This document shows positions 51,556-61,012 of a DNA stretch of 64,000 bases, one piece after another. Made by a program: the position numbers and the translations under genes. Position 1 is the stretch's first letter; each line of letters opens with the position of its first letter. The DNA lies in the NCBI RefSeq assembly GCF_000721105.1, contig NZ_JOEV01000006.1:247277-311276 (forward strand), in the 5' to 3' direction. The notes beneath the pieces were generated by a model. That model saw only the letters and a program-made list of their open reading frames with translations, was not told where the DNA came from and ran no database searches. The DNA is from Streptomyces cellulosae. Its GTDB lineage: Bacteria > Actinomycetota > Actinomycetes > Streptomycetales > Streptomycetaceae.

Positions 51556-53294
51556 GCGGGCGGCGCCGGCCGCGTACGCGACAGCGAGCAGACGAGCCGC
51601 GCACCCCGCGCACTCCACCGGCCGCGACCACTGCGCGGACCCGGCGGAACCGTGCGGGCAGGACCCGCACCCCGCGCACCCTGCGCACCAGGCTCGTCGT
51701 CGCGTCGGTGGTGCTGATCGCCGTGGTCTGCGCGGTGATCGGCACGGTGACGACGCTGGCGCTGCGGTCACATCTGTACGACCAGTTGGACGGGCAGTTG
51801 CACGAGGTCGCCATGCGCGCCTCGGGCAACTTCCCGCTGCCCGACGTTCCCAAGGGCGGCACGGGCGGCACGGGCGGCACCGGCGGCACCGGCGGAGGTG
51901 ACTCCAAGGACCGCTCCAACGTGCCCGGTGCGCTGAAACCGGGTAAGCCGATCAACATCAAGGATTTCGTCAAGCGGGGCCCGCAGCCGCCCGGCACCAT
52001 CGCGGCGGAGCTCACGAAGGGCGTCATCACCGACGCCAAGGTCGGCCAGAAGACCGACGACGCGGCCCAGATGGAGGCGGTGCCCCTCAGCGACGCCGCG
52101 AAGAAGGCGCTCGCCCAAGTGCCCCATGACGACAACTACCACACCGTGGAGCTCTCGGGTCTCGGCGGTTACCGCGTCACCTACGATGCCGGTCCCAACG
52201 GCGCCTACTACGTGGCGATACCGACCGCGGCCACCGACAGCACCATCAACACCCTGATCCTCGTCGAGCTCAGCGTCACAGCCGCCGGTCTCGGCGCCGC
52301 CGTCATCGCCGGTTACGTGCTCGTCGGACTCGCGACCCGGCCCCTCCGCAAGGTCGCCGCCACCGCGACCCGTGTCTCCGAACTCCCCCTGCACACCGGC
52401 GAGGTGAACCTCAGCGAGCGGGTGCCCGAGGCCGAGACGGACCCGCACACCGAGGTCGGCCAGGTCGGCGCCGCGCTCAACCGGATGCTGGACCACGTCC
52501 ACGGTGCCCTGCACGCGCGTCAGCAGAGCGAGACGCGGGTACGGCAGTTCGTCGCGGACGCCAGTCATGAGCTGCGCACCCCGCTCGCCTCCATCCGCGG
52601 GTACGCCGAGCTCACCCGGCGCGGCAGAGAGCAGGTCGGGCCCGACACCCGGCACGCGCTCGGCCGTATCGAGTCCGAGGCGAGCCGGATGAGCCTGCTC
52701 GTCGAGGACCTCCTGCTGCTCGCACGGCTGGACGCGGGCCGGCCCCTCCGGTTCGAGGAGACCGATCTCGTACCGCTGGTCGTGGACTCCATCAGCGACG
52801 CGCGCGCGGCCGGGCCTCAGCACACCTGGCGACTCGACCTGCCCGACGAGCCGGCGCTGGTGTCCGCGGACGCGGCCCGGCTTCAACAGGTGTTCGTCAA
52901 CCTGCTGGGCAACGCCCGTACCCACACACCGCCCGGTACGACCGTCACCGCGCGCGTGCAGCGGCGGGGGCGGTGGCTGTGCGTGGACGTCGAGGACGAC
53001 GGCCAGGGCATCCCGCCCGATCTGCTCCCGCATGTCTTCGAACGGTTCGCGCGCGGCGACTCCTCGCGCTCCCGCGCCTCCGGCTCGACCGGCCTGGGGC
53101 TCGCGATCGTGCAGGCCGTGGCGTCCGCACACGAAGGCGCGGTGACCGTCGACAGCGTTCCCGGGCGCACGGTGTTCACCGTGCACCTGCCCGCGCTGGG
53201 CCCGATGATCCCGCATCCGGCGCCCGAAACGAACTGGCAACCGCACTCACAGGCGCAGCACAGCGCCGCCATATGGGTGCAACAGGGCGCTTGA
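51552..53294 (+). CDS. Membrane sensor histidine kinase
   Basis: 580 aa. An Arg/Thr/Pro-rich cytoplasmic N-terminus (1-45), TM1 (about 47-70, LVVASVVLIAVVCAVIGTV), an extracytoplasmic sensor (70-230) containing a GGT tandem stretch (GGTGGTGGTGG), TM2 (about 235-257), HAMP (258-315), HisKA with the phospho-acceptor His in SHELRTPL, and HATPase_c with N-box NLLGNARTH, DVEDDGQGI and GSTGLGLAIV. All catalytic boxes are intact. Four-bp overlap with the response regulator; 14 bp to the next gene. Confidence 0.95.
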   Translation: MSGRRRPRTRQRADEPRTPRTPPAATTARTRRNRAGRTRTPRTLRTRLVVASVVLIAVVCAVIGTVTTLALRSHLYDQLDGQLHEVAMRASGNFPLPDVPKGGTGGTGGTGGTGGGDSKDRSNVPGALKPGKPINIKDFVKRGPQPPGTIAAELTKGVITDAKVGQKTDDAAQMEAVPLSDAAKKALAQVPHDDNYHTVELSGLGGYRVTYDAGPNGAYYVAIPTAATDSTINTLILVELSVTAAGLGAAVIAGYVLVGLATRPLRKVAATATRVSELPLHTGEVNLSERVPEAETDPHTEVGQVGAALNRMLDHVHGALHARQQSETRVRQFVADASHELRTPLASIRGYAELTRRGREQVGPDTRHALGRIESEASRMSLLVEDLLLLARLDAGRPLRFEETDLVPLVVDSISDARAAGPQHTWRLDLPDEPALVSADAARLQQVFVNLLGNARTHTPPGTTVTARVQRRGRWLCVDVEDDGQGIPPDLLPHVFERFARGDSSRSRASGSTGLGLAIVQAVASAHEGAVTVDSVPGRTVFTVHLPALGPMIPHPAPETNWQPHSQAQHSAAIWVQQGA

Positions 53295-53308
53295 CCAGAG
53301 TCGTTCCC

Positions 53309-54871
53309 ATGCGAACCGACTCTTCTCCCGGCACCCTGCCGGCGCGGGAGCACCTCCCGGCCGCACCAGCCGGAACGCCTGTCCTGGACGTAGTGATCCC
53401 CGTCTACAACGAGGAGAAGGACCTCCAGCCGTGTGTGCTGAGACTCCACGAGCACCTCAAGCGCACGTTCCCGTACGCGTTCCGCATCACGATCGCGGAC
53501 AACGCCTCGACGGACACCACCCCGCAGGTGTCCCGGCGGCTGGCGGCGCAGCTCCCGGAGGTCAAGGCCTTCCGGCTGGAGCAGAAGGGCCGCGGCCGGG
53601 CGCTCAGGACCGTCTGGTCCGCCTCCAACGCCCCGATCCTCGCCTACATGGACGTGGACCTGTCCACCGACCTCAACGCCCTGCTGCCCCTGGTGGCACC
53701 GCTGATCTCGGGCCACTCCGACCTGGCGATCGGCTCCCGCCTCGCCCATAGCTCCCGGGTGGTGCGCGGACCCAAGCGGGAGCTCATCAGCCGCGCCTAC
53801 AACCTGATCCTGCGCGGCTCGCTCCAGGCCCGCTTCTCGGACGCCCAGTGCGGCTTCAAGGCGATCCGCCGCGATGTCGCCCAGGTGCTGCTGCCGCTGG
53901 TCGAGGACACCGGCTGGTTCTTCGACACCGAGATGCTGGTGCTCGCCGAGCGCGCGGGACTGCGTATCCACGAGGTGCCGGTGGACTGGGTCGACGACCC
54001 GGACTCCACGGTCCACATCGTGAAGACGGCGACCGAGGACCTCAAGGGCGTGTGGCGGGTGGGCAAGGCCCTGGCCGGCGGCTCGCTGCCGCTGGACCGG
54101 ATCACCCGGCCGTTCGGCGACGACCCTCGGGACCGCGAGATCCAGGACGTGCCGAAGGGGCTGGCGCGCCAGCTCGTCGGGTTCTGTGTCGTCGGCGGCC
54201 TCTCCACTCTCTTCTACCTGCTGCTCTACAGCGTCTTCAGGCAGTTCGGCGGATCGCAGACCGCCAACGCGCTGGCACTGCTGGTCTCGGCGGTCGCCAA
54301 CACGGCGGCCAACCGGCGCCTGACCTTCGGGGTGCGCGGTCGCGGCGGCGCCGTCCGGCACCAGGCGCAGGGTCTGGTCGTCTTCGCCATCGGCCTCGCG
54401 CTGACCAGCGGATCCCTCGCCGCCCTGAGCGCGGCCACCTCCGACCCGGCGCACTCCACCGAACTGGCCGTCCTGATCGCCGCGAACCTGGCCGCGACCG
54501 TGCTGCGCTTCCTGCTCTTCCGGGCCTGGGTGTTCCCGGACCGGGGCGAGGACGGCCCGCCGCAGCCGAACGGACAACCGTACGAGCGGCAGCCGAGCGA
54601 GCGGCAGCCGAACGAGCAGCAGCCGAACGAGCGGCAGCAGTACGGCCAACAGCACTACGACCAGCACTACGACCAGCACGACGACCAGCAGTACGGCCAG
54701 CACAACGACCAACAGCAGTACGGCCACCGGCAGTACGACCAGTACCCGCCGCACCCGCCCCTGCCCCAGCGGCCGACGGCACCCACGTACGCCGCCGGGC
54801 CCGAGAGCTCGTACCAGACGGTGCACCTGCAGCCCGTGCGCCCGGCCGACACCGACCCGAGGAACTCCTGA
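53309..54871 (+). CDS. GT2 glycosyltransferase fused to a GtrA domain
   Basis: 520 aa from ATG 53309. The GT2 domain (about 25-270) resembles dolichyl/polyprenyl-phosphate sugar synthases: VVIPVYNEEKDL, ADNASTDTT, AYMDVDLSTDL (DxD), SDAQCGFKAIRR, WFFDTEMLVLAE. The GtrA domain (about 285-415) has four TM helices, starting at VGFCVVGGLSTLFY. The C-terminal tail (430-520) is repetitive Gln/Tyr/Asp (QHYDQHYDQHDDQ). It probably makes and presents a polyprenyl-phosphate sugar for the ArnT-like enzyme encoded next (TGATG overlap). Confidence 0.9.
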   Translation: MRTDSSPGTLPAREHLPAAPAGTPVLDVVIPVYNEEKDLQPCVLRLHEHLKRTFPYAFRITIADNASTDTTPQVSRRLAAQLPEVKAFRLEQKGRGRALRTVWSASNAPILAYMDVDLSTDLNALLPLVAPLISGHSDLAIGSRLAHSSRVVRGPKRELISRAYNLILRGSLQARFSDAQCGFKAIRRDVAQVLLPLVEDTGWFFDTEMLVLAERAGLRIHEVPVDWVDDPDSTVHIVKTATEDLKGVWRVGKALAGGSLPLDRITRPFGDDPRDREIQDVPKGLARQLVGFCVVGGLSTLFYLLLYSVFRQFGGSQTANALALLVSAVANTAANRRLTFGVRGRGGAVRHQAQGLVVFAIGLALTSGSLAALSAATSDPAHSTELAVLIAANLAATVLRFLLFRAWVFPDRGEDGPPQPNGQPYERQPSERQPNEQQPNERQQYGQQHYDQHYDQHDDQQYGQHNDQQQYGHRQYDQYPPHPPLPQRPTAPTYAAGPESSYQTVHLQPVRPADTDPRNS

Positions 54872-57066
54872 TGACCACTCACACCGACCGGACGACCTCA
54901 CCGGGGCCCTCGGACTGGGGGCCGCCGACGGCCACGGCCAGTACAAGCCCGTCAGCTGCGGCCGACACGGCGGCCACGGCGGACACGACGGGTACGGACG
55001 CACAGGAACCGCGGGTTCCCACGGACCCCCGCTGGGCGCGCCCCGCGTTCCTCGGCCTGCTTCTCGTGACCGCCGCGCTCTACCTGTACAACCTGAGCGC
55101 CTCCGGCTACGCCAACTCCTTCTACTCCGCGGCCGTCCAGGCCGGCAGCCAGAGCTGGAAGGCGTTCTTCTTCGGCTCGCTGGACGCGGGCAACGCCATC
55201 ACCGTCGACAAGCCCCCGGCCTCGCTGTGGCCGATGGAGCTGTCGGTCAGAATCTTCGGTCTGAACTCGTGGGCGATCCTGGTCCCCGAGGTCCTGATGG
55301 GCGTCGGCGCGGTCGCCGTCGTGTACTCCTCGGTGCGCCGCCGGTTCGGCCCCGCGGCCGGACTGATCGCGGGCGCGGTGCTCACGCTCACCCCTGTCGC
55401 GGCGCTGATGTTCCGGTTCAACAACCCGGACGCGATGCTGGCGCTGCTGATGGCGGTGGCCTGCTACCTCGTGGTCCGCGCCTTGGAGGACGGCCGCACG
55501 AAGTGGCTGGTGTGGGCCGGTGTCGCGATCGGCTTCGCGTTCCTCGCGAAGACCCTGCAGGCCTTCCTGATCCTGCCGCCCCTCGCCATCGTGTACGCGG
55601 TCTGCGCGCCGGTGAGCGTGAGGAAGCGGTTCGCTCAGCTGGCCGCGGCGACGCTCGCGCTGGTCGTCTCCGGCGGCTGGTGGGTCGCGATCGTCGAGCT
55701 GTGGCCCGCCTCCTCCCGCCCCTACATCGGCGGCTCGCAGAACAACTCCTTCCTGGAGCTGACCTTCGGCTACAACGGCCTCGGCCGCCTGAGCGGCGAC
55801 GAGACCGGCAGCGTCGGCGGCGGTGGTGGCGGAAACGCCGGTACCGGCATGTGGGGCGAGACCGGCTGGAACCGGATGTTCAACTCCGAGATCGGCGGCC
55901 AGATCTCCTGGCTGCTGCCGGCCGCGCTGATCCTGCTGGTCGGGGGTCTGGTGGCCACACGGAAACTCGGCCGGACGTCCGCGACCCGGAGTGCGTTCCT
56001 GGTGTGGGGCGGCTCGCTGCTGATCACCATGGTCGTCTTCAGCTACATGGCGGGCATCTTCCACCAGTACTACACGGTGGCCCTCGCCCCCTACCTCGCC
56101 GCCGTGATCGGCATGGGCGCGGGAACCCTGTGGGAGAAGCGCTCGCAGATGTGGGCCTCGCTCACCCTCGCGGCCGCGGTCGTGGCGAGCGCCGCCTGGG
56201 GATACGTCCTCCTCAACCGCACCCCGGACTACCTGCCCTGGCTCAAGTGGCTGGTCCTCGTCGCCGGTCTGGTCGCCGCGCTCGGCCTGATCTTCGTGGC
56301 CAGGCTGGGCCGCGAGCTCGCGCTCGTCGCGGTGGGCCTGGGGATCGCGGCCTCGCTGGCCGCTCCGACGGCGTACACCCTCACCACCGTGCGGGAGGGC
56401 CACACCGGCTCCATCGTGACGGCCGGTCCCGCCGGTGCGAGCATGATGGGCGGCCGGGGCGGCCCCGGGGGCGGTGGCTTCGGCGACGGTGGCTTCGGCG
56501 GCCGTGTCCCGGGCCAGAACGGCAACGGGACCACCCAGGGACAGGGCCAGAACGGCAACGGAACCACCCAGGGGCAGGGCAAGCCGGGCAACGGCTTCCC
56601 CGGCGCAGGCACGGGAGGCTTCCCCGGCGGCGGCATGCCCGGCCAGAACCAGCAGGGTGAAGGGGGCCGCACGGGTGGCGCCGACGGAGCGATGGGCGGT
56701 CTGCTCAACGGGGCCTCCGTCACCGCCGAGGCCAAGAAGCTGCTGGAGACGGACCCCGACCAGTACACCTGGGCCGCCGCCGCGATCGGTTCCCAGAACG
56801 CCGCGAGCTACCAGCTCTCCACCGGCGAGCCCGTGATGGCGATCGGCGGCTTCAACGGCACCGACCCGTCCCCGACTCTGGCCCAGTTCAAGAAGTACGT
56901 CGAGGACGGCAGGATCCACTACTTCATCTCCTCCGGCTCCGGCGGCCGCGGTGCCATGGGCGGCGGCAGCGGTACGTCCTCGCAGATCACCTCCTGGATC
57001 GAGGCCACCTTCAAGAAGGTCACGGTCGGTTCGGCCACGTTCTACGACCTGACGCAGAAGGCGTAG
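54871..57066 (+). CDS. GT39/ArnT-like polytopic glycosyltransferase
   Basis: 731 aa, about 11-13 TM helices. GT-C features: SFYSAAVQAGSQSWKAFFF, then NAITVDKPPASLWPMELS with the ArnT-type DKPP, and FRFNNPDAMLALLM. The periplasmic C-terminal region (about 510-731) carries Gly-rich repeats (NGNGTTQGQGQ twice, PGGGMPGQ) and a soluble domain ending TFYDLTQKA. It would transfer a polyprenyl-phosphate-linked sugar to an envelope lipid or protein. Coupled to the GT2-GtrA gene and downstream of a two-component pair, hence probable regulated envelope glycosylation. Confidence 0.9.
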   Translation: MTTHTDRTTSPGPSDWGPPTATASTSPSAAADTAATADTTGTDAQEPRVPTDPRWARPAFLGLLLVTAALYLYNLSASGYANSFYSAAVQAGSQSWKAFFFGSLDAGNAITVDKPPASLWPMELSVRIFGLNSWAILVPEVLMGVGAVAVVYSSVRRRFGPAAGLIAGAVLTLTPVAALMFRFNNPDAMLALLMAVACYLVVRALEDGRTKWLVWAGVAIGFAFLAKTLQAFLILPPLAIVYAVCAPVSVRKRFAQLAAATLALVVSGGWWVAIVELWPASSRPYIGGSQNNSFLELTFGYNGLGRLSGDETGSVGGGGGGNAGTGMWGETGWNRMFNSEIGGQISWLLPAALILLVGGLVATRKLGRTSATRSAFLVWGGSLLITMVVFSYMAGIFHQYYTVALAPYLAAVIGMGAGTLWEKRSQMWASLTLAAAVVASAAWGYVLLNRTPDYLPWLKWLVLVAGLVAALGLIFVARLGRELALVAVGLGIAASLAAPTAYTLTTVREGHTGSIVTAGPAGASMMGGRGGPGGGGFGDGGFGGRVPGQNGNGTTQGQGQNGNGTTQGQGKPGNGFPGAGTGGFPGGGMPGQNQQGEGGRTGGADGAMGGLLNGASVTAEAKKLLETDPDQYTWAAAAIGSQNAASYQLSTGEPVMAIGGFNGTDPSPTLAQFKKYVEDGRIHYFISSGSGGRGAMGGGSGTSSQITSWIEATFKKVTVGSATFYDLTQKA

Positions 57067-57090
57067 CCGCCCGGCGGGGACCAGAAAGAC

Positions 57091-57137
57091 GACGGCGGCG
57101 GTGGCCCGGGTTCACACGAACCCGGGCCACCGCCGTC
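57091..57137 (+). terminator. Very strong terminator of the glycosylation operon
   Basis: Long stem: GACGG plus CGGTGGCCCGGGTTC paired with GAACCCGGGCCACCG plus CCGTC, with a small bulge and a 4-nt loop (ACAC). It starts 25 bp after the stop codon. Confidence 0.9.
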
Positions 57138-57156
57138 CCGTACGGCGAAAAAGTTC

Positions 57157-57194
57157 GTTGTACGCCGTACGGGAACTATTCTACGGTGTACAAC
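57157..57194. promoter_or_regulatory. Inverted repeat operator upstream of the efflux gene
   Basis: GTTGTACGCCGTAC (57157-57170) and CTACGGTGTACAAC (57181-57194) are inverted arms with two mismatches over 14 bp, 10 bp apart, the right arm abutting the ATG at 57195. A further GTACGGCG lies at 57140. This suits a TetR repressor, possibly the one at 58872. Confidence 0.75.
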
Positions 57195-58694
57195 ATGACG
57201 ACATCTCCCAAGGAACAGGCGGCCCCGCCCCCCGCGCTGGCCGGCCGCCACCCCCAGCGGTGGCTGATCCTCGGTGTCATCTGTCTCGCGCAGCTCACCG
57301 TGCTGCTCGACAACACCGTGCTGAACGTGGCGATCCCCTCGCTGACCCGCGAACTGGACGCCTCCACCTCCGACGTCCAGTGGATGATCAACGCGTACTC
57401 GCTGGTGCAGTCGGGCCTGCTGCTCACCGCGGGCAGCTCCGCGGACCGTTACGGCCGTAAGAAGCTGCTGGCGGTAGGCCTGGCCCTGTTCGGCGTCGGC
57501 TCGCTGGTGGCGGGTCTGGCGAGCACCAGCGGGCAGCTGATCGCCGCGCGAGCCGGCATGGGCGTCGGCGGGGCGCTGCTGATGACCACCACGCTCGCCG
57601 TCGTGGTCCAGATCTTCGACGACACCGAGCGGGTGAAGGCGATCGGCCTGTGGTCCACGGTCAACTCGCTCGGCTTCGCCGTCGGCCCGCTGCTCGGCGG
57701 GGTGATGCTCGACCACTTCTGGTGGGGCGCGATCTTCCTCGTCAACATCCCGGTCGCGGTCATCGGCCTGATCGCCGTGCTCGCCCTCGTGCCGGAGTCC
57801 AGGAACCCGCAGGGTGAACGCCCCGACCTGCTCGGCGCGCTGCTGTCCACGATCGGCATGACGAGTGTCGTCTACGCGATCATCTCCGGGCCCGACCACG
57901 GCTGGACCTCGGCACCCACCCTCACCTCCGCCGCGATCGGCGTCCTCGTACTGGCCGGGTTCGTGACGTGGGAACTGCGCATCCCGTACCCGATGCTGGA
58001 CATGCACTTCTTCCGCGACCAGAGGTTCACCGGCGCCGTGGCGGGCGCGATCCTCGTCGCCTTCGGAATGGCCGGCTCGCTCTTCCTGCTCACCCAGCAC
58101 CTCCAGTTCGTACTCGGATACGGCCCCTTGGAGGCCGGTCTGCACACGGCGCCGTTCGCGCTCACCATCGTCGCGCTCAACTTCACCGGACTGGGCGCGA
58201 GGCTGCTGCCGAAGCTGGGCACGCCGCTGACCATCGCCGCGGGGATGACGTGCCTGGCGGCGGGGCTCGCCTCGATCGCCCTGCTCGGCGGGGACCGTTA
58301 CGGCGGCATGCTGCTCGGCCTGATCATCATGGGCGTCGGTGTCGCCTTCGCCATGCCGGCCATGGCCAACGCCGTGATGAGCGCGATCCCGCCGGAGAAG
58401 GCGGGCGTGGGCGCCGGCGTCAACGGAACGCTGGCGGAGTTCGGGCAGGGGCTGGGGGTCGCGGTGCTCGGCGCCGTGCTGAACTCCCGGTTCGCCGCGG
58501 CTGTCTCGGTGGCGGCGGCTTCCCTGCCGGCGGCGTTGGCCGAGGCGGGGTCGGCGCAGGAGCGGCGGCAGATCACCGATGCCTTCGCCTCCGGCCTGGA
58601 GACCAGTCAGCTGGTGGGGGCGGTGGCCGTGCTGCTCGGGGGACTGGTCGCGGCGGTGTTGTTGCGGCGCGCTGAGCGGGGAGACTTCGCCTAG
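57195..58694 (+). CDS. DHA2-type (EmrB/QacA) MFS drug-efflux transporter
   Basis: 499 aa, 14 TM helices. Motifs: LLDNTVLNVAIPSL (motif D1), SSADRYGRKKLL (motif A), RAGMGVGGALLMTTTLAV (motif B), GPLLGGVMLDHFWW (motif C). Typical of proton-driven multidrug or antibiotic efflux. ATG 57195 directly abuts the operator and has no ribosome binding site, so translation may be leaderless or start at GTG 57186. A TetR gene follows 178 bp downstream on the same strand. Confidence 0.92.
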   Translation: MTTSPKEQAAPPPALAGRHPQRWLILGVICLAQLTVLLDNTVLNVAIPSLTRELDASTSDVQWMINAYSLVQSGLLLTAGSSADRYGRKKLLAVGLALFGVGSLVAGLASTSGQLIAARAGMGVGGALLMTTTLAVVVQIFDDTERVKAIGLWSTVNSLGFAVGPLLGGVMLDHFWWGAIFLVNIPVAVIGLIAVLALVPESRNPQGERPDLLGALLSTIGMTSVVYAIISGPDHGWTSAPTLTSAAIGVLVLAGFVTWELRIPYPMLDMHFFRDQRFTGAVAGAILVAFGMAGSLFLLTQHLQFVLGYGPLEAGLHTAPFALTIVALNFTGLGARLLPKLGTPLTIAAGMTCLAAGLASIALLGGDRYGGMLLGLIIMGVGVAFAMPAMANAVMSAIPPEKAGVGAGVNGTLAEFGQGLGVAVLGAVLNSRFAAAVSVAAASLPAALAEAGSAQERRQITDAFASGLETSQLVGAVAVLLGGLVAAVLLRRAERGDFA

Positions 58695-58762
58695 GAACCC
58701 GGACGGCCGGGCAGGCGGGCGACCGCGGACTCGCCGTGGCTGTTCCCGCCCACGATGGGGGT

Positions 58763-58789
58763 CCCCGCTGGAGAGAACCGAGAGCGGGG
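58763..58789 (+). terminator. Possible terminator after the efflux gene
   Basis: A 7-bp stem CCCCGCT/AGCGGGG with a 13-nt loop in the 177-bp gap before the TetR gene. Weak. Confidence 0.4.
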
Positions 58790-58871
58790 AGGAGCCGCGC
58801 TCAGCTGCGGCCCCGCGCCCCGGCGGGGCGCCTAAGCTGACCGGCGTCGGAAAGTCGAGGAAGGTGCGCCC

Positions 58872-59636
58872 ATGGTGAGGTCGGCCGAGCGGCGGACGGC
58901 GCGGACCAGCGTCTGGCTGGAGGGCAAGGCACGTCGCCGTGGGCGCGGCGGCGGGCAGCCGTCCGGGCTCGACCGCGACCGGATCACCGAGGCCACCGTG
59001 CGGCTGCTGGACGCCGAGGGGCTGACCGGGTTCTCCATGCGCCGGCTCGCCGCCGAGCTGAACGTCACCGCGATGTCCGTCTACTGGTACGTCGACACCA
59101 AGGACGACCTGCTGGAACTGGCCCTGGACGCGGTCATGGGAGAGCTGGGGCTGCCCGATCCGGAGGCCGACGAGGACTGGCGGGACCAGCTGCGCACGCT
59201 GGCCCACGGCTACCGTGCCGTACTGATCCGACATCCCTGGCTGTCCCCGCTGGCCGGCCGCTTCCTCAACCTCGGTCCGAACTACCTCGCGTTCGCCCGG
59301 TGCGTCCAGCAGGTCATCCGCAAGACCGGCCTGCCCGTGCACCGGCTGATGGGGGCCATCGCGGCCGTCTTCCAGTTCGTCTACGGCTACGGCACGCTCG
59401 AGGGCCACTTCTACACGCGGGTGACCGACACCGGCATGACCCCGGACGAGTACTTCCGGGCGGCCATGTCCGAGGCCACGGAGCACCCGGACGCCGCGGA
59501 GATCATCCAGGGGTCCACGGAGATCATGACGGCCCGCGGCGGCGACACGGTCGAGGAGATGATGGACCGCGACTTCGAGTTCGCCCTGGACCTGCTGGTG
59601 GCGGGCATCGAGACGATGGTGACGAGGGCCGACTGA
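58872..59636 (+). CDS. TetR-family regulator with TetR_C domain
   Basis: 254 aa. A basic N-terminal extension (1-35, KARRRGRGGG) precedes the HTH (about 36-85; DRITEATVRLLDAEG, FSMRRLAAELNVTAMSVYWYVDTKDDLL) and a large helical ligand-binding domain (90-254) of the tetracycline-repressor type. Its position after the DHA2 pump and the inverted repeat before that pump suggest it is the repressor. GGAAGGTG lies upstream of ATG 58872. Confidence 0.9.
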   Translation: MVRSAERRTARTSVWLEGKARRRGRGGGQPSGLDRDRITEATVRLLDAEGLTGFSMRRLAAELNVTAMSVYWYVDTKDDLLELALDAVMGELGLPDPEADEDWRDQLRTLAHGYRAVLIRHPWLSPLAGRFLNLGPNYLAFARCVQQVIRKTGLPVHRLMGAIAAVFQFVYGYGTLEGHFYTRVTDTGMTPDEYFRAAMSEATEHPDAAEIIQGSTEIMTARGGDTVEEMMDRDFEFALDLLVAGIETMVTRAD

Positions 59637-59702
59637 AGGCCAATTCCGGCCAGTGCGCCACGCTCCCGAGCTCCTGACCGCCACGCCACGAGCTCATCTG
59701 CT

Positions 59703-59890
59703 CCCAGGTTCAGCCCAGGCCAGGTTCAGCCCAGGCCCGGTCCAGCCCAGGCCAGGTCCAGTCCAGCCCCGGTCCAGTCCAGCCCAGGTCCAGCCCAGGC
59801 CAGGTCCAGCCCAGGTCCAGCCCAGGTCCAGCCCAGGCCAGGTCCAACCCAGGCCGGCCCAGGTCCAACCCGACCGGCCCAGCCCCAGGC
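59703..59890. repeat. Minisatellite of CCAGGTCCAGC units
   Basis: About 17 units of 10-11 bp built from CAGGTCCAGCC/CAGGCCAGGTC between convergent genes (TetR and PPOX). No hairpin terminator is otherwise visible. Confidence 0.88.
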
Positions 59891-59895
59891 CCCGC

Positions 59896-60363
59896 TCAGC
59901 CCTCCACCAGCCGCGCCGGAAATCCGCCGGTGGCCACCGGCCCCCACCGCTCCGGCGTGACCCGGATGATCGACTTCCCCTGCTTCACCATGGCCGCCCG
60001 GTACTCGTCCCAGTCGGGGTGCTCGCCGGCGATGTTCCGGTAGTACTCCACCAGCGGCTCCACGGAGTCCGGCGGGTCGATGACCTCGGCGGCGCCGTCG
60101 ATCTGGACCCACGGCCCGTTCCAGTCGTCGCTCAGCACGATCAGGCTGACCCGCGGGTCACGCTTGGCGTTGCGGGTCTTGGCGCGCTCGGGGTAGGTCG
60201 ACACGACGATCCGCCCGGAGTCGTCTACGCCGCAGGTCAGCGGCGACCCCTGGGGGCTGCCGTCGGCCCGCCGGGTCAGCAGGATCGCGTGGTGGCGGGG
60301 CCGTACGAAGTCCAGCAACTCGTCCAGCGATACGGAAGTGTTGGTCGCGATGTTCGGTGCCAT
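59896..60363 (-). CDS. PPOX-class F420-dependent oxidoreductase-like protein
   Basis: 155 aa, split beta-barrel flavin/deazaflavin-binding fold: ILLTRRADGSPQGSPLTCGVDDSGRIVVSTYPER interrupted by variable sites, then KTRNAKRDPRVSLIVLSDDW and WVQIDGAAEVID. This set is typical of the actinobacterial TIGR03618-like F420 group. The C-terminus MVKQGKSIIRVTPERWGP is characteristic. It reduces unknown small molecules with F420H2 or binds the cofactor. Confidence 0.9.
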   Translation of the reverse strand: MAPNIATNTSVSLDELLDFVRPRHHAILLTRRADGSPQGSPLTCGVDDSGRIVVSTYPERAKTRNAKRDPRVSLIVLSDDWNGPWVQIDGAAEVIDPPDSVEPLVEYYRNIAGEHPDWDEYRAAMVKQGKSIIRVTPERWGPVATGGFPARLVEG

Positions 60364-60410
60364 GCCGCCAGCCTAGAACCGTGGGCGACCTGAAACGCTG
60401 ATCCAGCGCC

Positions 60411-60785
60411 CTAGTACTCCAAGGCCTCGCTCAGGTTGTCGTACACCGGCACGTCCCGCCGCACGCCCGTCAGCTCCAGGACGCGGGTGGGGGCCCCGTC
60501 GGACCGGGCCACGACCCGTAGCCGCGCGCCGGGCGGGAGCCGGTGGCGGATCTCGCCGACGAGGCGGACGCCCTGGGAGTCCATGAAGTGGGTCGCCGTG
60601 AGGTCCAGGACCAGGATCCGCAGCCGGTCGGCACGGGCGTCCAGGGCCGACAGGACCCGGTCCAGCAGGCCCGCTGCGTTGGATATGTCGATCTCGGGCG
60701 GAAGGGCGAGGAGGGTGGTGCGGCCGGGCAGATCACGCAGATCACGCAGCTCGCACGGATTCGGGAGGAAGGTCACAGTGCTCAC
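60411..60785 (-). CDS. STAS-domain anti-sigma factor antagonist-like protein
   Basis: 124 aa from GTG 60785 (VSTVTFLPNP); 39 further residues to ATG 60902 are Gly/Arg-rich and look non-native. STAS fold: LLALPPEIDISNAAGLLDRVLSAL, ILVLDLTATHFMDSQGVRLV with the phosphorylatable Ser in MDSQG, and VLELTGVRRDVPVYDNLSEAL. Such proteins release sigma factors from anti-sigma kinases when unphosphorylated. No kinase gene adjacent; divergent from the GAF-ANTAR gene. Confidence 0.88.
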   Translation of the reverse strand: MSTVTFLPNPCELRDLRDLPGRTTLLALPPEIDISNAAGLLDRVLSALDARADRLRILVLDLTATHFMDSQGVRLVGEIRHRLPPGARLRVVARSDGAPTRVLELTGVRRDVPVYDNLSEALEY

Positions 60786-61012
60786 CTGGCAGACGTTCGT
60801 CCGGATTCCGGTGTGGCCACTTCCTGACCTGTCGCCCCCCATTCCACCATGCCGACCGCCGTGCCCGAAAGGGCTTGCGGCCGGGCGTCGGCCGGACGTC
60901 ACCTCGACGCAACCAAGCAGCTAAAGTGCTGTCCGTCCTGTGCTCGCAGTCGGGAATGTGCTGCGGAGCTCTCCTGCGCACGGCCGTTCGGCCGTGCACG
61001 CCGAAGAGGTTC

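Noticed and set aside
53848..57066. A 1072-codon frame covering two glycosyltransferase genes
   Set aside because: The first part is an Arg/Pro-rich alternative frame of the GT2 gene; only the part from 54871 is real and it is annotated there.
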